Shown here: positions 51,267 to 64,000 of the stretch, one piece after another
Position numbering within the stretch: the first letter of the stretch is position 1
Layout of the letters: each line of letters starts with the position of its first letter
Assembly (NCBI RefSeq): GCF_020184175.1
Contig: NC_065532.1
Coordinates: forward strand, 37,262,287-37,326,286
Direction: 5' to 3'
Length of the DNA stretch: 64,000 nt
Source: Aphis gossypii
Taxonomy: Eukaryota > Arthropoda > Insecta > Hemiptera > Aphididae
The notes under the pieces: model-generated
The model's input: the letters and a program-made list of their open reading frames with translations, nothing else
What the model was told of the DNA's origin: nothing
The model's database searches: none
Position numbers and translations under genes: made by a program

Positions 51267-53335
51267 GATAATGTGATATTTTTTTTCTTTTTTAATTAAC
51301 ATATTTAATAAGTTTGTAAAACGATGGTATTTTAATTTAAATTCTCTGTCGAATGTCATTTTACGTTATTTATACTTTATGCTCTTTATAGTATAAAAAA
51401 AATTTTTTTTTTTAAGAAACAATGGAATCTTGAATTATCCATACTCTAACCTTTTTAATAATATTATTTCTAAAAATTCTTATGACTTTTTTAGTTGATT
51501 CTATTATCAATTGTTTTATTTTATTGGCTTATATCATAGGTATATTTTATTAACATATACATTTCTTAAAAATACGTATCAATTGTTTGTATTAATAAGT
51601 ATGTTAAAGTTAACTATCTTTATTTTATTTCCTATCTATTCGTATACAACTACTTTGTTTAATGAAAATAATTATAGAAAATAGATTATAGCAATATTTA
51701 TTGATCGCAAATACTCACCCTATCTATTCTCCTAACTTTATGAACAGTGTTATTATAGCTAATAAGACTCTGAATAACAGATTTTTTTTTACAAAATTGT
51801 ATATAATATATTTATATTTATTTATAGTTTAAAATGTTAACAGCGACGAAATTTATCATGGTTTTGATTTGAATTTAACATGATATTTTAAGGTACTTAA
51901 TCGTTAAAATTAAATTATTTAAAATATCAGTATAATATCGCCACAAAATATAAAGCTATATCAAGACGCGATAATCTATTTAAAAACAAATCATTGTGCT
52001 TTTACCTGTTGACCTATAAATTTCAATCATCATGCTATACGTATTTATATAAATGTATATATTATTGTTTAAGAATTCAATTTTAATTTATAGGGATTTA
52101 TTTATTTTACTATTTGTATTTATCAAAAGGTAATGTAGTTTTATTAATATGATATTTTCCCTTACAAAACTAATAATTCCATTATTTTTATTTAATGATC
52201 TAATGTAATTAATTTTTTATTACACAATTAATACGAATTTAAAACCATTACCTGGCCAAATTTTACTCGGAACCATAATATCAAAATTAAAATGGGTTTA
52301 ATTAAAAATAATGATAATTCATCTAAATGCATTTGTTATACTTGTTTACACTTATATTTATTGAAAAATAAATAATGTATTAGTATATGTTATAAAAATG
52401 TTCTAAAACTATTGCAGTATTTATATTACTTAACATATTTGCATCTTTTTAAATATCTTAGTTCATTATTCTGTAATGAAAAACTTAATACGCTAAACAC
52501 TAAAAACTTACAATTTATTTAAGTCATAGTCTGATTTACTACGAAGATTTTTTTATTATCATTCGTCATTACTTATACTTCCACATCATTACAACATATA
52601 TTTTATAAATATGTTTGTATTTTTTCCCTCAAACAACTCTATATATTTGAGAACAATAGATATTATTCTGCTTTTACATCCTTTCGTTTACATACATTTT
52701 TGAATGCACTGTCCAGTTATTAAAAATAATGCCTTCAATCGTTTTTATATTTATAACTTTACATACTACTTTTTTCATCTTAGGTATATCAAAGAAGATG
52801 AAATCAACAACAAATGTTGTACTTGTATTATTATCAGATGAATACATTCTAAAGGCTGATTTTACAAAGATATATGAATTCATTTTTTAGTGATGAATTA
52901 TATAATGTACATACAGTATTCACATGCTATTTTAGGTAATCATTTAGTATTGACCTCATTTTGTATATTATATTGCTTTAGAATATCAAATTTTTATTTC
53001 ATTTTTTATATAATTAGACAATTATTTTAACATTAATATATTTTGTTTACATTTTAAATAATTATGTTTTAATTAACATGTAATAACAATTTTATATGTG
53101 TATATTGTATTTAGGTATACTAGACTTATAATATTTTATTTTTATTGAAAATGCATAAATAATATTAATATTTTATTCATTATTAAATTTAGTTTGTAAA
53201 TATTTTTTTAATTTTAGATGTATCATAATAGTTTGTTAAAAAAAAAAAATAAAAAACAAAAACAAACAATAATAAAGCGTACAACAATACATACAAATAT
53301 CGATGAAAATGTTTGATCACAGAAATCCAAACTAA

Positions 53336-53362
53336 ATATATATATATATATATATATATATT
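53336..53362. repeat. (AT)n microsatellite
   Basis: About 13 AT units, self-complementary. Confidence 0.9.
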
Positions 53363-53899
53363 AATTATAATGAAGGTGATTAAATGATAATACAAAAAAA
53401 TATTATGTCACAGAAAAAAATTACAAAATATCTTTCTTATAGAATACTAATATAAATTGACACTTTTGGAAGATGTATATTTTTTTTTTTAATAAATGGT
53501 CTTATTTATAGACTATAATAAATTTATTTTCTTAAAAATGTATAAAATATAACTGTAAAATATGTATAAATTCGTATAATATTCAATCTTATTTTAATAT
53601 CTTATTTTATACTAAAAACTTGGGAAAATATGGATAATGGATATATATAAACTGTTTTCAATCTTCTTAAATTATTGCAGAATATTGTGGATAATTCTGA
53701 AATTAACATTCATACATATTTTATTACAATAAATAATATTGAGTAATATTTTGAGCTTCAATTATATAAATTTAGCGTATACATATACAACAAAAGTATG
53801 AAAAAACTTTAATCGTTCACAAATTCAATGTAGATACACGCAATAAATTTGTATAAGTATTTTTTTTTCTAATTTTGATATATCAAAATAGTATAATGC

Positions 53900-54290
53900 G
53901 CAATATAGAGTGTAATGAAATAATAATAATTTCAGGTTCCCTCCGAAAATATATTAAATCAATAACTTCTTTGTTTTTGCGTTCTTTCCATCTCTGTGTA
54001 GGTATTTCCTTCCATCAGTTTTCAAAAATTAATAAATTCGTAATAATAATGAGCAAAGTTATCGAGTCTGGTGTGCACTCGGGAAATGAATTTGATACTG
54101 TGTCCTGTTGTAGCCGAATAAATAATGAAAATAATATAACCCCAAGGCCAATGATGTTCTTCCACGTTGTTTTATAATTTCATCCGGCCGCTTGGGAATT
54201 TCTCGTTTCATATTACACAGCGTAAAAAATACAACACACCTCAACCTCGCTGTCCCAAAACATTTACAATACAGAATAACAAGGAATTTG
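53900..54290. promoter_or_regulatory. Higher-complexity islet with an Ftz-F1-type site
   Basis: About 53935-54270 is of balanced composition. It contains CCAAGGCCA (54142-54150), which fits the Ftz-F1 consensus YCAAGGYCR. The + frame 53875-54177 is open for 100 codons and the - frame 54244-54059 for 61; neither shows a domain or convincing splice pair. More likely conserved non-coding DNA than a gene, but a short exon cannot be excluded. Confidence 0.3.
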
Positions 54291-54635
54291 TCGTATAAGT
54301 TTTAACTATGGATGTATGGACTAAAATACTATATAGACACAAGACCAAAAGTCGGGTTATTATTTTCTATTTAGTATAGAAAATATTCAAATTTTCGTAA
54401 CTTTGAGACATTAGTATTGTTCGATTTGTTAAAACAAATAAAATATTTAAATACCTTATATAACATGTGTAAGTAGGAGTAATGATAATTTGAAATCCAA
54501 AGGATACAGAACACTAGCGAATTATTATAGACCTTGTTTAATATGTTGAATTAAATTTGGAGTCCAACAATATAGATTTTTAAGTAATTAAATTATTACT
54601 AATAAATAATAGACTTTCATTGTAGTATATGCGCG
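54290..54635. other. AT-rich spacer
   Basis: Low-complexity DNA separating two islets. Nothing recognised. Confidence 0.7.
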
Positions 54636-54870
54636 CTTATGTTCAACGTGGTGCGAGGATGCTGAACGTTTACCGCTCGTAATTCGAAATTCGACGCAAA
54701 GATTGCTACTGATTATACACGTTCAACTCGTTGCATGGACCCCAAACTCTTTAATAAATTAATCGCAATAAATTACATGGGAACGTGTAATCAGGCGAGC
54801 GCATGATTTATGAACGTGGGTCAAGTTTGACAACGACCCAAAACCGACCACTTAATAGCCCTTAAGCCAT
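54636..54870. promoter_or_regulatory. Sharp-edged islet, possible conserved non-coding element
   Basis: About 230 bases of CpG-bearing, non-repetitive sequence with abrupt A/T-rich edges and no open frame. It includes TTTATGA (54807-54813, Abd-B/Caudal type), CACTTAA (54849-54855, NK2 type) and TAAATTAAT near 54755. The shape, compact and complex with abrupt edges, is what a deeply conserved enhancer core looks like, but no alignment was possible. Confidence 0.35.
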
Positions 54871-54915
54871 ATAATGTAATATAATAATATATATGCATAG
54901 AGATATTGTACGCTT

Positions 54916-54933
54916 AAAAAAAAAAAAAAAAAA
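54916..54933 (+). repeat. Poly(A) tract
   Basis: An A18 run immediately right of the sharp-edged islet. Confidence 0.85.
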
Positions 54934-57900
54934 TGTTTTCAATCGACAAATTTGCGGACTGTGCTATTTTAATTATTGAGTCACAAACATTAGTTGCAGA
55001 ATTATTAAAAGACAGTACAGTATTCATCCATTGCATAATATAAGTATATCGTTGAAATTCGATGCATATTATTAGAATTTAAAATTTAAGTACTTTCTGA
55101 ATTCGATTTATTGGAAATTTTTTTCCTTCTATGTACTTATGTCAGTTTATAAACTACACCTTTATCAATATCAACTCAATAGTCGAAACATTAATTATTA
55201 TTGCGAACATCGTAAAAATTAAACAGAGCTTTTAAATTCTTAGTTCTTATTTCAATTCAATTATTATGGTGATGGGTTTCAAAATAAAAAAATACAGAGT
55301 GATCGAGTTAACATCATATTATGTTATATTTAAACGACAATAGCAGTATCTCGGTACAAAACATAACTAAGAGAAAAAAATTGTTATGCTTTGCCTGTAT
55401 TTTTAATGTCATAAATTTAAGTTAAAATGTTATTGTATTATACTAATGAATATATACGAGATAATTAGTTTTGTGCATTTATGTGTACAAATAAATTAAA
55501 ATGGTACACGTATTTTCAGTTCATGGCACAAAGAGATCAGTATTTTGGCGTTCATAGTTTTATTTAGTCTATGCGTATAATAATATATATATATAATAAT
55601 ATTATGTACTAATCATTCACATGAACCATTTTTGATTTAATTTGTTTTCTACATCGCATTAGATAAAATATCACAAAAATAACTGTTTTTAAATATATAG
55701 GTAGATACGAATCTTATAATATTTCAAGTAGGTATAAACAGCAATGTTATATTTTATACATTCATGAAACAATAATCATTATTTTTAATATTCAACAAAA
55801 TACACACTTAAAATTAAGTACCTAATTTATACGGTTTGGGTGAAATTCTGAGACTTTATACCAAGTTCATAATAAAAAGAAGATTAAAATTAATTGCTAC
55901 TTGAAAAGGTATTGGATATGGCCAAGGTTTCACAATTATGTGCAAGCATAAGACCAATGACCATTTACTAATAAAGTGGATACTTTCCAAAATAATATTT
56001 ATTTTACATTATAGTACTGCAATAAATAACAATTTGCTTTTAAAATACAATAATAACAAAATAAATTTTAACGTTAAGGTATTTTTACAATTCCTAAATA
56101 TTTAAAAAAAGAAAATAACTTAAACATATAATGAATTGTAATATTTAAATTCATTATTTCCATTAATTACACATTTATAAATTAATGTTTGATGAGAAAA
56201 ATTTAAAGGTTACTTTAGTGAATTTGAAGCTTTTTATCGCTCATAATGCATTGCTGTTAATTATTACAATTTTTCGATGAGAATATTCAACTTTTATGTA
56301 AAACGAAAGGTCTCGAAGAACAAAATACAAAATAATTTATAAATAAAGGTATAAAGCAATATATAGTCTTTCACTATCAGTAAAACTTTTCACTGGATGT
56401 ATATTTCATTTTTATTTAATATCATAAAAAATAGTTTTTCAACTTTTAAAAAAAAAAAAAATGCTTAAATAAAATAACAATTTAATATATAATTTAAAAA
56501 AAAACCTTAAAGAAAAAAAATGAAGATGTATAGTGTTCAGTGAATTTTTAATAATCAGTAAGCACATACGATATTAGATTAAATAAAAATTTATAAAATA
56601 CAGAAGTTATCGTACTTAACATAAGTTTAGTGAGTATAACTCAGTCAAAGTAATGTAGAACATTTATTTATTTTAAAATTGAAAATTATATTATTTAACT
56701 ATTGTTATTGGTTTAGCATTAAGAGGCAAGTCATATTAATATACATACATTATACAGTCGTTGTTAAAAATTAAAATAATTTAAAACTTTAAAATAAACA
56801 TAACAACACCTAATACATAATATTTATCAGTTCAAAACAAAACTTAAGTAGAACTCTTGAATATAATATTTATTTTAATGTACTTATTTAACTCTGTTTG
56901 ATTTAATATATTTTATAATGTAAAATATGACAAATTAATGTTGTTATAAAACAATAATACAAAATGTTTTCCCCGTAACGGCTTATTAGCTTAAGCCAAA
57001 ATTATGTTAGATTATTCAAGTTTATAACTAAATAATAATAACATTGTGTATTTTAGACTTATAAATATATTAATAATATTTGAAATAATTAAAATACTTC
57101 TCACACTAATCTTTGTAAGAATGGTTTAAAAAGGAAAAATAATCCAATAGTAAAAATTAAAACTTGAGTTTAAAAAAAAAAAATAATTAATAAACCATCA
57201 AACTGACTAAAAAATAAATACAAATTTATTGTTTCATTGGATGTTCATATAGTTATTTTTATAATATTGTATGATATTTTATGATCTATGGAGAAATAAA
57301 TACATATTACCTATTCAATGTTATTATATTCAAAACAAGAAATATTGAAAGGAATACTCTCAAGATAAATCGATTATACAATCATGACGATCACAATATT
57401 CGTTGAATAGTCATAAACCACTAGGTAGGTATAAGTGGTGAAAATTAAAATTCTTGTTAAAATTATATTATTTTTATAAAAACCTAAGTATATATAGATA
57501 ACATAATAAAACTCAAAATATTGCATTTATAAAATTTAATAAAATATGATAAGACACTAAAAATAAAGTCACTCACAAAAAACCTAACAGACTGGACCGA
57601 AATATTATACTTTATTTATTAGTAATAACATTTTGCTTTTTTCAAATAATGTTTCATTAATTAATGAATGTAATATGTTTAACCATATTATATTCGTTTG
57701 ACAATTTGTCGTTTTAAACTATTAATTTTGGTGATATTAAATTTATTATGATACCTAAATGTACTAACTAGACTATTATTATTTATAAGTTAATTACAGT
57801 GCCCCATATTGTTAACTTCGCAGAAAATGGGTTGAAAATATACCTTTGTAGTTTGAACTTAATTTTTTACTTAAATAATAAAAAATAAAATTAATAAGAT

Positions 57901-60661
57901 GAAAATTAATTACTTTTCATATAATTATACTTAGTATTAAATGTATTTCATTCATTCGAATTCTGTATTAAGTAGTTAACAATAGTTAATAATAAAAAAA
58001 ATATTTATAGAATTTTTTAATATTTAGAACTCTTAAGTACAATCAACTAATGAAGTACTATCACATATCTTATGTATAATATATTGATTCATAAATAATT
58101 TAAAGTGTAATGTTACGTATTTCATAGTAGATATAACACATTTTAAAAATAAATTAAAAATGAAAATAAAAACAAATGTTAAAATTCAAGTGTTCATTAA
58201 ATTTGTAAATTAATTTAATGCATATAATATATTTAATATTTTAGTAATATAATATCAAATATTTGAGTTTGCCTGTTTACCAAATAATAATACATATTTG
58301 CTTGGATGTATATTATTAATACAGTATAAATGTGTAATAATTGTAATCAGAATACAATTAGCACTTTCTAGTTTTCATCAACTGTATTATAAACCATTTC
58401 TAATCAAAATTACATCAAATATAATGTTTTGTATTATCAATCATTATTGATTAGTAGATTAAGCATTAAGCATCAATAATTGATATAATATTATAATCAA
58501 TCATAAAAATTAGTTTATTTTTTTAAAGCATCAAAACACTTTAATATGATTTTAGATTTTAATAGTGGTGCAATGAATTTATTTTTTTTGAAATTATGAT
58601 TTATTTATTTATTTTTTTTTTGTTTGAATAAATTTTGTATCGTGAAAAAATACTTTAATCATAAATATTAAGAGAATAAAATTGAATTGAATTTGTATTT
58701 TGAGAAGTTAAAAAGTAAACAATTCCCAGTACTTTTGAATTAATGTAAAAAACCGTGAATTCACCTTTCAATTTTCTGTATAGTCTATAATCATATTATG
58801 TATCAAATAAATCTCGTCAATAAATATGGCATTATAAGTATTTATATGTTAAATTTTAAATCGAAGATCATTGCATACGAAAAACGATAATTAACAGAGA
58901 AAATCTATTGCCTATAATGATAATGGATATTTTCTTATAATATAAGTATTTAAGTTACTATTGGTAATTTATATTCGTTATAGTAATAATATTATATAGG
59001 TTGAATTATTTTTGGTCGAAAAATAATCGAAACGACTATAGATTATTAAAGAAATGATTTTATAATTATTTAATTTAATATTTAAGGGAACGGTCTTATT
59101 TATAGTTAAAAATTAGAATTAATCAAAAGCATTGTGTAAAAAATAAGTATAAAGTGATATGATCGCTCTAAAAGGTTTTAATTTGAATCCTTTATTATAA
59201 TCATTAATACGATTATGATTCTCATTTTGAAATATAAATTATAAGTTATTTTTTGTTAATGTTTTATTGATAAAATATATAGTTAAATAAAAAAACGCAA
59301 TATATTATTTAAATGTCTATGTTAAACATTTTATGAATTATGTAAGGTAAACAGTTTTTGTAAAATAAAGAATAGTAATTTTACACATTTAAAGTATTTT
59401 CCAATGAATCTATTGGAACAAGGAATAAATTAGTTTTATTTTGAATGGTGTATAATGATAAATTATTTTGATTTTATAATTACTAATAAGTACTTTTAAA
59501 TTTAATCATGTCTAAGTTATTCATAGAAAATAAAATTAAACACCTATCTCATCTTTAAGACTTACAATTTATATCAGTTATGTAACATTAATAATGATAG
59601 ATTATTTATGATATAATCTTAATTAACTTCAAAAACATTTTTTGAGCAATCAATATTATCACGTTATTATTACTCTACTGTCAACGCTATAGTAAACAAA
59701 TGACAACTCATAATCGTATTTAAATCCTATGATTTATAACAAAAACAATTTTCTTGGTCTAAGGCGCGTAAAAATTCCAAAAATTAATTCTCTTCAGCAT
59801 TTAGTGATTTATTAAAAATGAACATAAATAAGTTCCTTTAAAAGTTTCCATAAAAAAAAAGTTCAAAAATATTTTAACTGAAAAATCAATATGCTAATAG
59901 CTGCTAAAACCTGTACTACACTTAGATGTTAATTAGACTATATCAGATTAAAAATCATATAATAATTATTAGATTGTACATTGGATTGACTTTAATAACA
60001 ATATTATTATGATTTATGATTAAATTGCATGCAATTAAATTGTTTCTTATTCATGCATATATATTGCTATTACACTGAACTCCAAATAACCTATTATATA
60101 TTTTTTTAAATTTTAGTTCTCAAATATCGTTAAAGGCTTTATTTTCTTTAAATTTTGGATGTATTATAAAAATCCTTTATGTGTTGGTCGATTAGAAAAA
60201 AAATATTTGTAAAACTTTCAATTGATTCTGTTCATTACCCAGTTTAAAGCTAGAAAAATTGTATTCAACAGACACATAGTATAAACACGTATGTATTATT
60301 GAATAGGAATTTAACGTAAAATTGGACTTTATATATTAAAATACTACTTTAACTGGGTATATATATATTCGTGATTAGATACTAATATCATATTAATTTG
60401 AGTATTGTTTTTTTTCCAGTGAGTTTGCCGTTCAGTTTATATTTATTTAGAATTAATCAAATGAACCATTAAAATATTGTTGAATTAAAAATTAAAAAGA
60501 AATTATATATATATATCAATAATGAACACGCAAGATTAATACATGGATTCCTAATAAGTAATAACACTGAATTAATGAATTAATAGAATTCTAAGAATAT
60601 ATCAACGACTAACAACCTCACCTACGTCAACATAGGTATCATATAACTTTAAAGCAGCATT

Positions 60662-60679
60662 AAAAAAAAAAAAAAAAAA
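60662..60679 (+). repeat. Poly(A) tract
   Basis: An A18 run with no identifiable retroelement body. Confidence 0.85.
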
Positions 60680-60879
60680 TTGTAACTTATACTAAGTAAA
60701 CTATATTTTAAGTTTGATAAAAAAAAAATGTACTAATATTTAAAGGTCGTTGTTGTGGAAATTAATGCAGAATAATTTAAAATATATTTGTAATATACAT
60801 ATTAATTTGAAATACCACCTGTCCTATTTTAGTTTTAGCTTTTATTATAATTTAAACAACAACTATCTATGCTATAAAC

Positions 60880-62640
60880 ATGCATGGAGTACTAACTATT
60901 CGTATGTTACAGATTTATAAGGGGTATTAGAGGTATTAAGGATTGGGATTAATTTGGGTCCAAAGCTTGGTAAAAATAACGAGATTACGTCATTCGTCTT
61001 CAAAGGTTAGGTTTATTATTATTATTATTTTTAAGCTTTAACACAATATGCTTGAAATAGTAATTGCAACACTATAAAAAAAATACACACTAATTTGCAT
61101 AATATCAAAAATAACGAGATAAAACATTATATAATTACAGCCAATAGCCATACTATATTACAAATGAATATAGAGGAATAAACCAAAATTATAGGTACTC
61201 ATATTGATATAATTTCTAGGTATAGTATTATAATATTAACTGTTTATACAAATTCATTTCAATTAGAAATAAAATACTTAAGGTTACGATTGTGGTTACC
61301 GAATGATTTACATTCAATTTCCTTCTCTAATATTTAATTTTACATAAGTTATGATATTTGCTCATGTAAAAATAAGACTACTTAGGCACATTGGCGTGTC
61401 GAAGGCTATTTGCTGAAGCCTGTGTGCCATGTGCCATGCCGGTGAGTTTGAGGTAATAAAATAATAATTATATAATAGAAATGTATTACTACTATTACAT
61501 TTAACTTACAGTACAATCCATACACCATACAAGTGTAGATTTTAGCGTACTACTAGGTACTATTTTAGCCATGGGATATTATAGCCAGTGATATTTTGGA
61601 GGGTGTACGAGTAGACCCATTAACCATTTTGTGAATTACCATATTATACCCTGCACAAATAATACAAATACGCTTATATAACGCATTCTTTACTTAAATA
61701 TCTTTAAAAAAAATGTTACTTGTCATATGAGATTTAATAATTAAGCAATCTGTATTCTGTATGATTAAATTAATTTATTATTGATGTTTAATGGATTGAA
61801 TCTATTTAGTTTTGTGATTATAAAATCATAATATTCATTATACTATTTACCTTAAATTCCTAAATAAGCCAATACTCTATAGTTTTTAGTGTATTTACTT
61901 TTATACGAATACAACACTGGATATAACTAATGAATAGAATAATATGCTCATTGAAAACTGTAGCCTCTAGAAGTATTTTTTAGTATCTTAAATTTAATAT
62001 ATTAATATATATTATCATTTATATTTTATTTACATTTACATTTTGACACAATCTACAAAATTTAATTTTCGGAAACATGATTAAGTTGCATGTAAACCTA
62101 TTCAAACTATTCTAAAATATTTAAGTGCAGGTATATAACTGAGTGATAATTTCAGTTGAAAAATAAAGGAATAAAAACTAAAATAAGTATTAATTTGATA
62201 TCATCATTAAGTGGTGATTGAGTATATATGGACAATTTCTGGAAACCGCTCCCCTCCCCCTAAAAAAAAAGTTTTTTATTTTATTGAGTAAGTGGGTATT
62301 TTTATTTTATTATTATTAGGCATTTTATATCTCCAAAATAATGGTATGGAAGTTCACATTATAAAATTGTTTTCAAACATAACACTTTTTTTTTTAATTT
62401 CTTCAGTATGTTTTGTTCTGACATATTTTCAGCAATTACCATTGTCAGTTACCGATTCACCTTCTAGGTGTGTGGCCGCTATTCCTTCATGTTCAGTTAT
62501 CTATCTATCTCTATTCGGCATGTGAAGACTTAAAATAGCCAAATGCATAACAACATTATTACTATAGAAAATGACTACCATTATTGTTCATGCTGAAAAT
62601 TGACGATGACCAGATAGCCGTAGTAGCACAACTACTGTCA
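60880..62640. other. AT-rich stretch with two small patches
   Basis: Patches at about 60900-61010 and 61380-61445 have normal complexity. The second ends in GTGAGT (61441-61446), a donor-like word, after a tandem TGTGCCATG/TGCCATGCC phrase. No acceptor or sustained frame supports an exon. The 77-codon frame 62292-62525 (+) is hydrophobic at its start and unrecognised. Confidence 0.45.
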
Positions 62641-62653
62641 CGGTGTATGAAAA

Positions 62654-63343
62654 TCAGGATAGTCGAATTGCACTTATTACCTAAAAAGAAATGGTCGAGT
62701 TGCACTTGAGTTGAAAAAAGGTAATGGTCGACTGCACTCGGTAAAATACAGGTAGTGGTTTGAGTATTTGTGCTAAAAAAAGGATTTCCACAAAAATAAC
62801 ATGCATTTGAAGGGGTAAAACGTTTAGAAAACACCCATTAGATGCAGAATATTAATATAAGATTTTAAACTACATGGTCATGGTACTAGAAAAAATATAA
62901 ATTATATTGAAAAATATATTACTTTTATGCTCAAAAGCGAATTGCTAATTAGCTAAAATTTTTATTGGAGTTTGTTATTAGTTTATTACTACAAAAAATG
63001 ATCAAAATGAAAAAAAAATGTAATAATGACAATATGTATTATATTTGACGTTAAAAAAAAAAAAAAATTAAAATTAAAAAATTAAAAAATATATATATCT
63101 ATAATATTATATTAACATGATGTATGTATAAAACTATCATTTTTAACCACGCCAATGATAAAAATCATTGTCAGTTCTAAGCCTGTAAGTGGGAAAGGAT
63201 ATGAGTATTTTTCAAACGTTTAACCCCTTCAAATGCATGATATTTTTGTAAAAATACCTTTTTTAAGCCCAAGTGCAGTTCGACCATTACCTTTTTCCAA
63301 CTTAAGTGTAGTTCGACTAAAATAAGTGCAATTCGACCATACC
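62654..63343. mobile_element. Inverted-repeat (foldback) element with internal tandem units
   Basis: Left arm 62654-62840 and right arm 63202-63343 are inverted copies, best conserved over the inner part (ATGCATTTGAAGGGGT... on +, its complement at about 63219-63239). Each arm carries three copies of a GTCGAA-TGCACTT unit: 62662, 62694 and 62727 on the left; 63271-63284, 63304-63317 and 63324-63337 on the right. The left arm has about 30 extra bases near 62740-62771. The spacer (62841-63201) is AT-rich. Frames on the - strand (62834-62562; 63389-63177) are translations of the repeat arms, not genes. No transposase is present and no family is recognised. Confidence 0.75.
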
Positions 63344-63371
63344 CATGAACATTTTCCTGAAACAAAAATAT

Positions 63372-63395
63372 TTTGTCATGTAAACTCATGACAAA
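63372..63395. repeat. 9-bp perfect hairpin
   Basis: TTTGTCATG (63372-63380) and CATGACAAA (63387-63395) pair perfectly around a 6-base loop. It lies just outside the right arm of the foldback element and may belong to its end. Confidence 0.75.
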
Positions 63396-63404
63396 GGTGG
63401 ATCG

Positions 63405-63587
63405 GTCAACGTTCAGGTATATTATTATTTTGAAGTCCTCGAGGAACTGTCACGGACTTCCATGTGTGTCGACACGACGGGACTACGCAGCTTCATTTTG
63501 AAAATAGTGGCCACGGTGCAATTTTTATTGCGTAGGGAAAATGACCGATAAATTGGATAAGACTGTGAATGTTAGATCTCATATATT
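63405..63587 (+). CDS. Possible first exon, start of an unidentified gene
   Basis: A CpG-bearing stretch (63430-63540) leads to an ATG at 63541 in a good insect context (GGGAAAATGA). The frame reads 15 codons (MTDKLDKTVNVRSHI) plus two bases up to a strong donor GTAAGT starting at 63588. If unspliced it would end at the TAA two codons later. The coding part would be 63541-63587, the rest 5' leader. No downstream exon lies in the window and I do not recognise the peptide, so this is a gene model to test rather than a firm call. Confidence 0.25.
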
Positions 63588-64000
63588 GTAAGTAATAGGT
63601 ACGTGTAGTTTTCAAATTAGTCATTTCCATCACGTTATGTATCAAAATGTTTTTTTTTCTGCATACAAAACCTTAATATTATTATTGTGATTTTCTGATT
63701 TTTCTAAGTATATTGTATAATTATTACTTGTGTTTTTTCATGAAATTCACAAAATGTCATGTTTATATAACCGACATTATGTAATAATGCATTGCGTGTA
63801 TAAAAGCGTCAAAAGCTCATGCTCATATAATATTTTACGTCTGTTAACATATATAGAAATTAGAAGGTATATCTATTTTTACCATAATCAATGTGAGTAA
63901 TTTTTCTTTTTTTTTTTTAAAAAAAATTTTACAAGGAATCATTGGATATGTAACTAACTATTGTGAAGTACGACACACGTAATAATACGGAATTAAAAAG
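63588..64000. other. AT-rich stretch, possible intron start
   Basis: Low-complexity DNA after the putative donor. Nothing else recognised before the window ends. Confidence 0.5.

Larger units (their letters stand above)
46560..53870. other. Long AT-rich non-coding stretch
   Basis: More than 7 kb with no islet of normal complexity, only homopolymers and chance frames of up to 69 codons. T16 at 51251-51266 and (AT)n at 53336-53362 are the clearest simple repeats. The - strand frame 52883-52674 has fairly mixed composition but no recognised motif. No gene is seen. Confidence 0.7.
54870..60880. other. Long AT-rich non-coding stretch
   Basis: Six kilobases of A/T-rich DNA with A18 runs at 54916-54933 and 60662-60679 and a small cluster of ATCAAT/ATTGAT inverted words near 58437-58504. 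No open frame of 60 codons occurs here at all, which argues against any coding exon of size. Confidence 0.75.

Noticed and set aside
53875..54177. 100-codon open frame
   Set aside because: Biased composition, no domain, partly overlapped by a - strand frame, and no splice pair. Kept only as part of an islet.
58430..58510. ATCAAT/ATTGAT inverted words and a doubled ATTAAGC
   Set aside because: Short A/T-rich words of this sort recur by chance in such composition.
62562..63389. Two - strand frames of 90 and 70 codons with similar VELHL-type repeats
   Set aside because: They are translations of the foldback element's tandem units, not independent genes.
1..64000. Prokaryotic systems (operons, CRISPR, phage defence)
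   Set aside because: No long frames, no Shine-Dalgarno-led genes and no spaced repeat arrays; the window is eukaryotic non-coding DNA.

Overview
This is 64 kb of very AT-rich eukaryotic DNA with no intact, recognisable protein-coding gene. Homopolymer runs, (AT)n and (TAA)n microsatellites, decayed Tigger/pogo-like DNA transposon and jockey-like LINE fragments, foldback elements and isolated CpG-containing islets in an A/T background all suggest an insect nuclear genome. The overall style (frequent GTAGGTA-type words, ATAATATT tracts) fits Hemiptera, most plausibly an aphid; that assignment is inference from style. No bacterial operons, ribosome binding sites, CRISPR arrays, tRNA or rRNA genes were seen.

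Layout: 1-4.1 kb is AT-rich with CpG islets and a cluster of perfect palindromes near 3.1-3.2 kb. A Tigger-type non-autonomous element (about 4.15-4.81 kb) ends in a long hairpin. From 4.8 to 22 kb lies AT-rich DNA with islets of higher complexity (6.1, 7.3-8.3, 9.3, 11.5, 12.2, 14.3-15.3, 17.7-18.3, 20.5-21.0 kb). Two decayed jockey-like reverse transcriptase ends lie at 22.4 and 29.6 kb on the + strand. Further islets sit at 24.2-24.8, 27.4-27.7 and 32.9-33.9 kb. A strong 31-bp foldback is at 37.6 kb, possible transposon debris at 38.9-39.8 kb, a splice-signal-bearing islet at 40.3-41.3 kb and a motif-rich islet at 42.3-42.9 kb. A near full-length but dead Tigger/pogo transposase occupies about 42.97-44.71 kb on the - strand.

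A CpG-rich, promoter-like island at 45.8-46.5 kb is followed by more than 7 kb of featureless AT-rich DNA, two further islets at 53.9-54.3 and 54.6-54.9 kb, another 6 kb of featureless DNA, and at the right end an inverted-repeat element with internal tandem units (62.65-63.34 kb). That element lies next to a possible first coding exon (ATG at 63541, splice donor at 63588).

The simplest reading is a gene-poor intergenic or long-intron region with scattered candidate regulatory islets and a few transposon fossils. No new biological system could be supported. The most checkable leads are the two foldback structures, the Tigger remnant with a changed third catalytic residue, the candidate first exon at the right edge and the islets as possible conserved non-coding elements.
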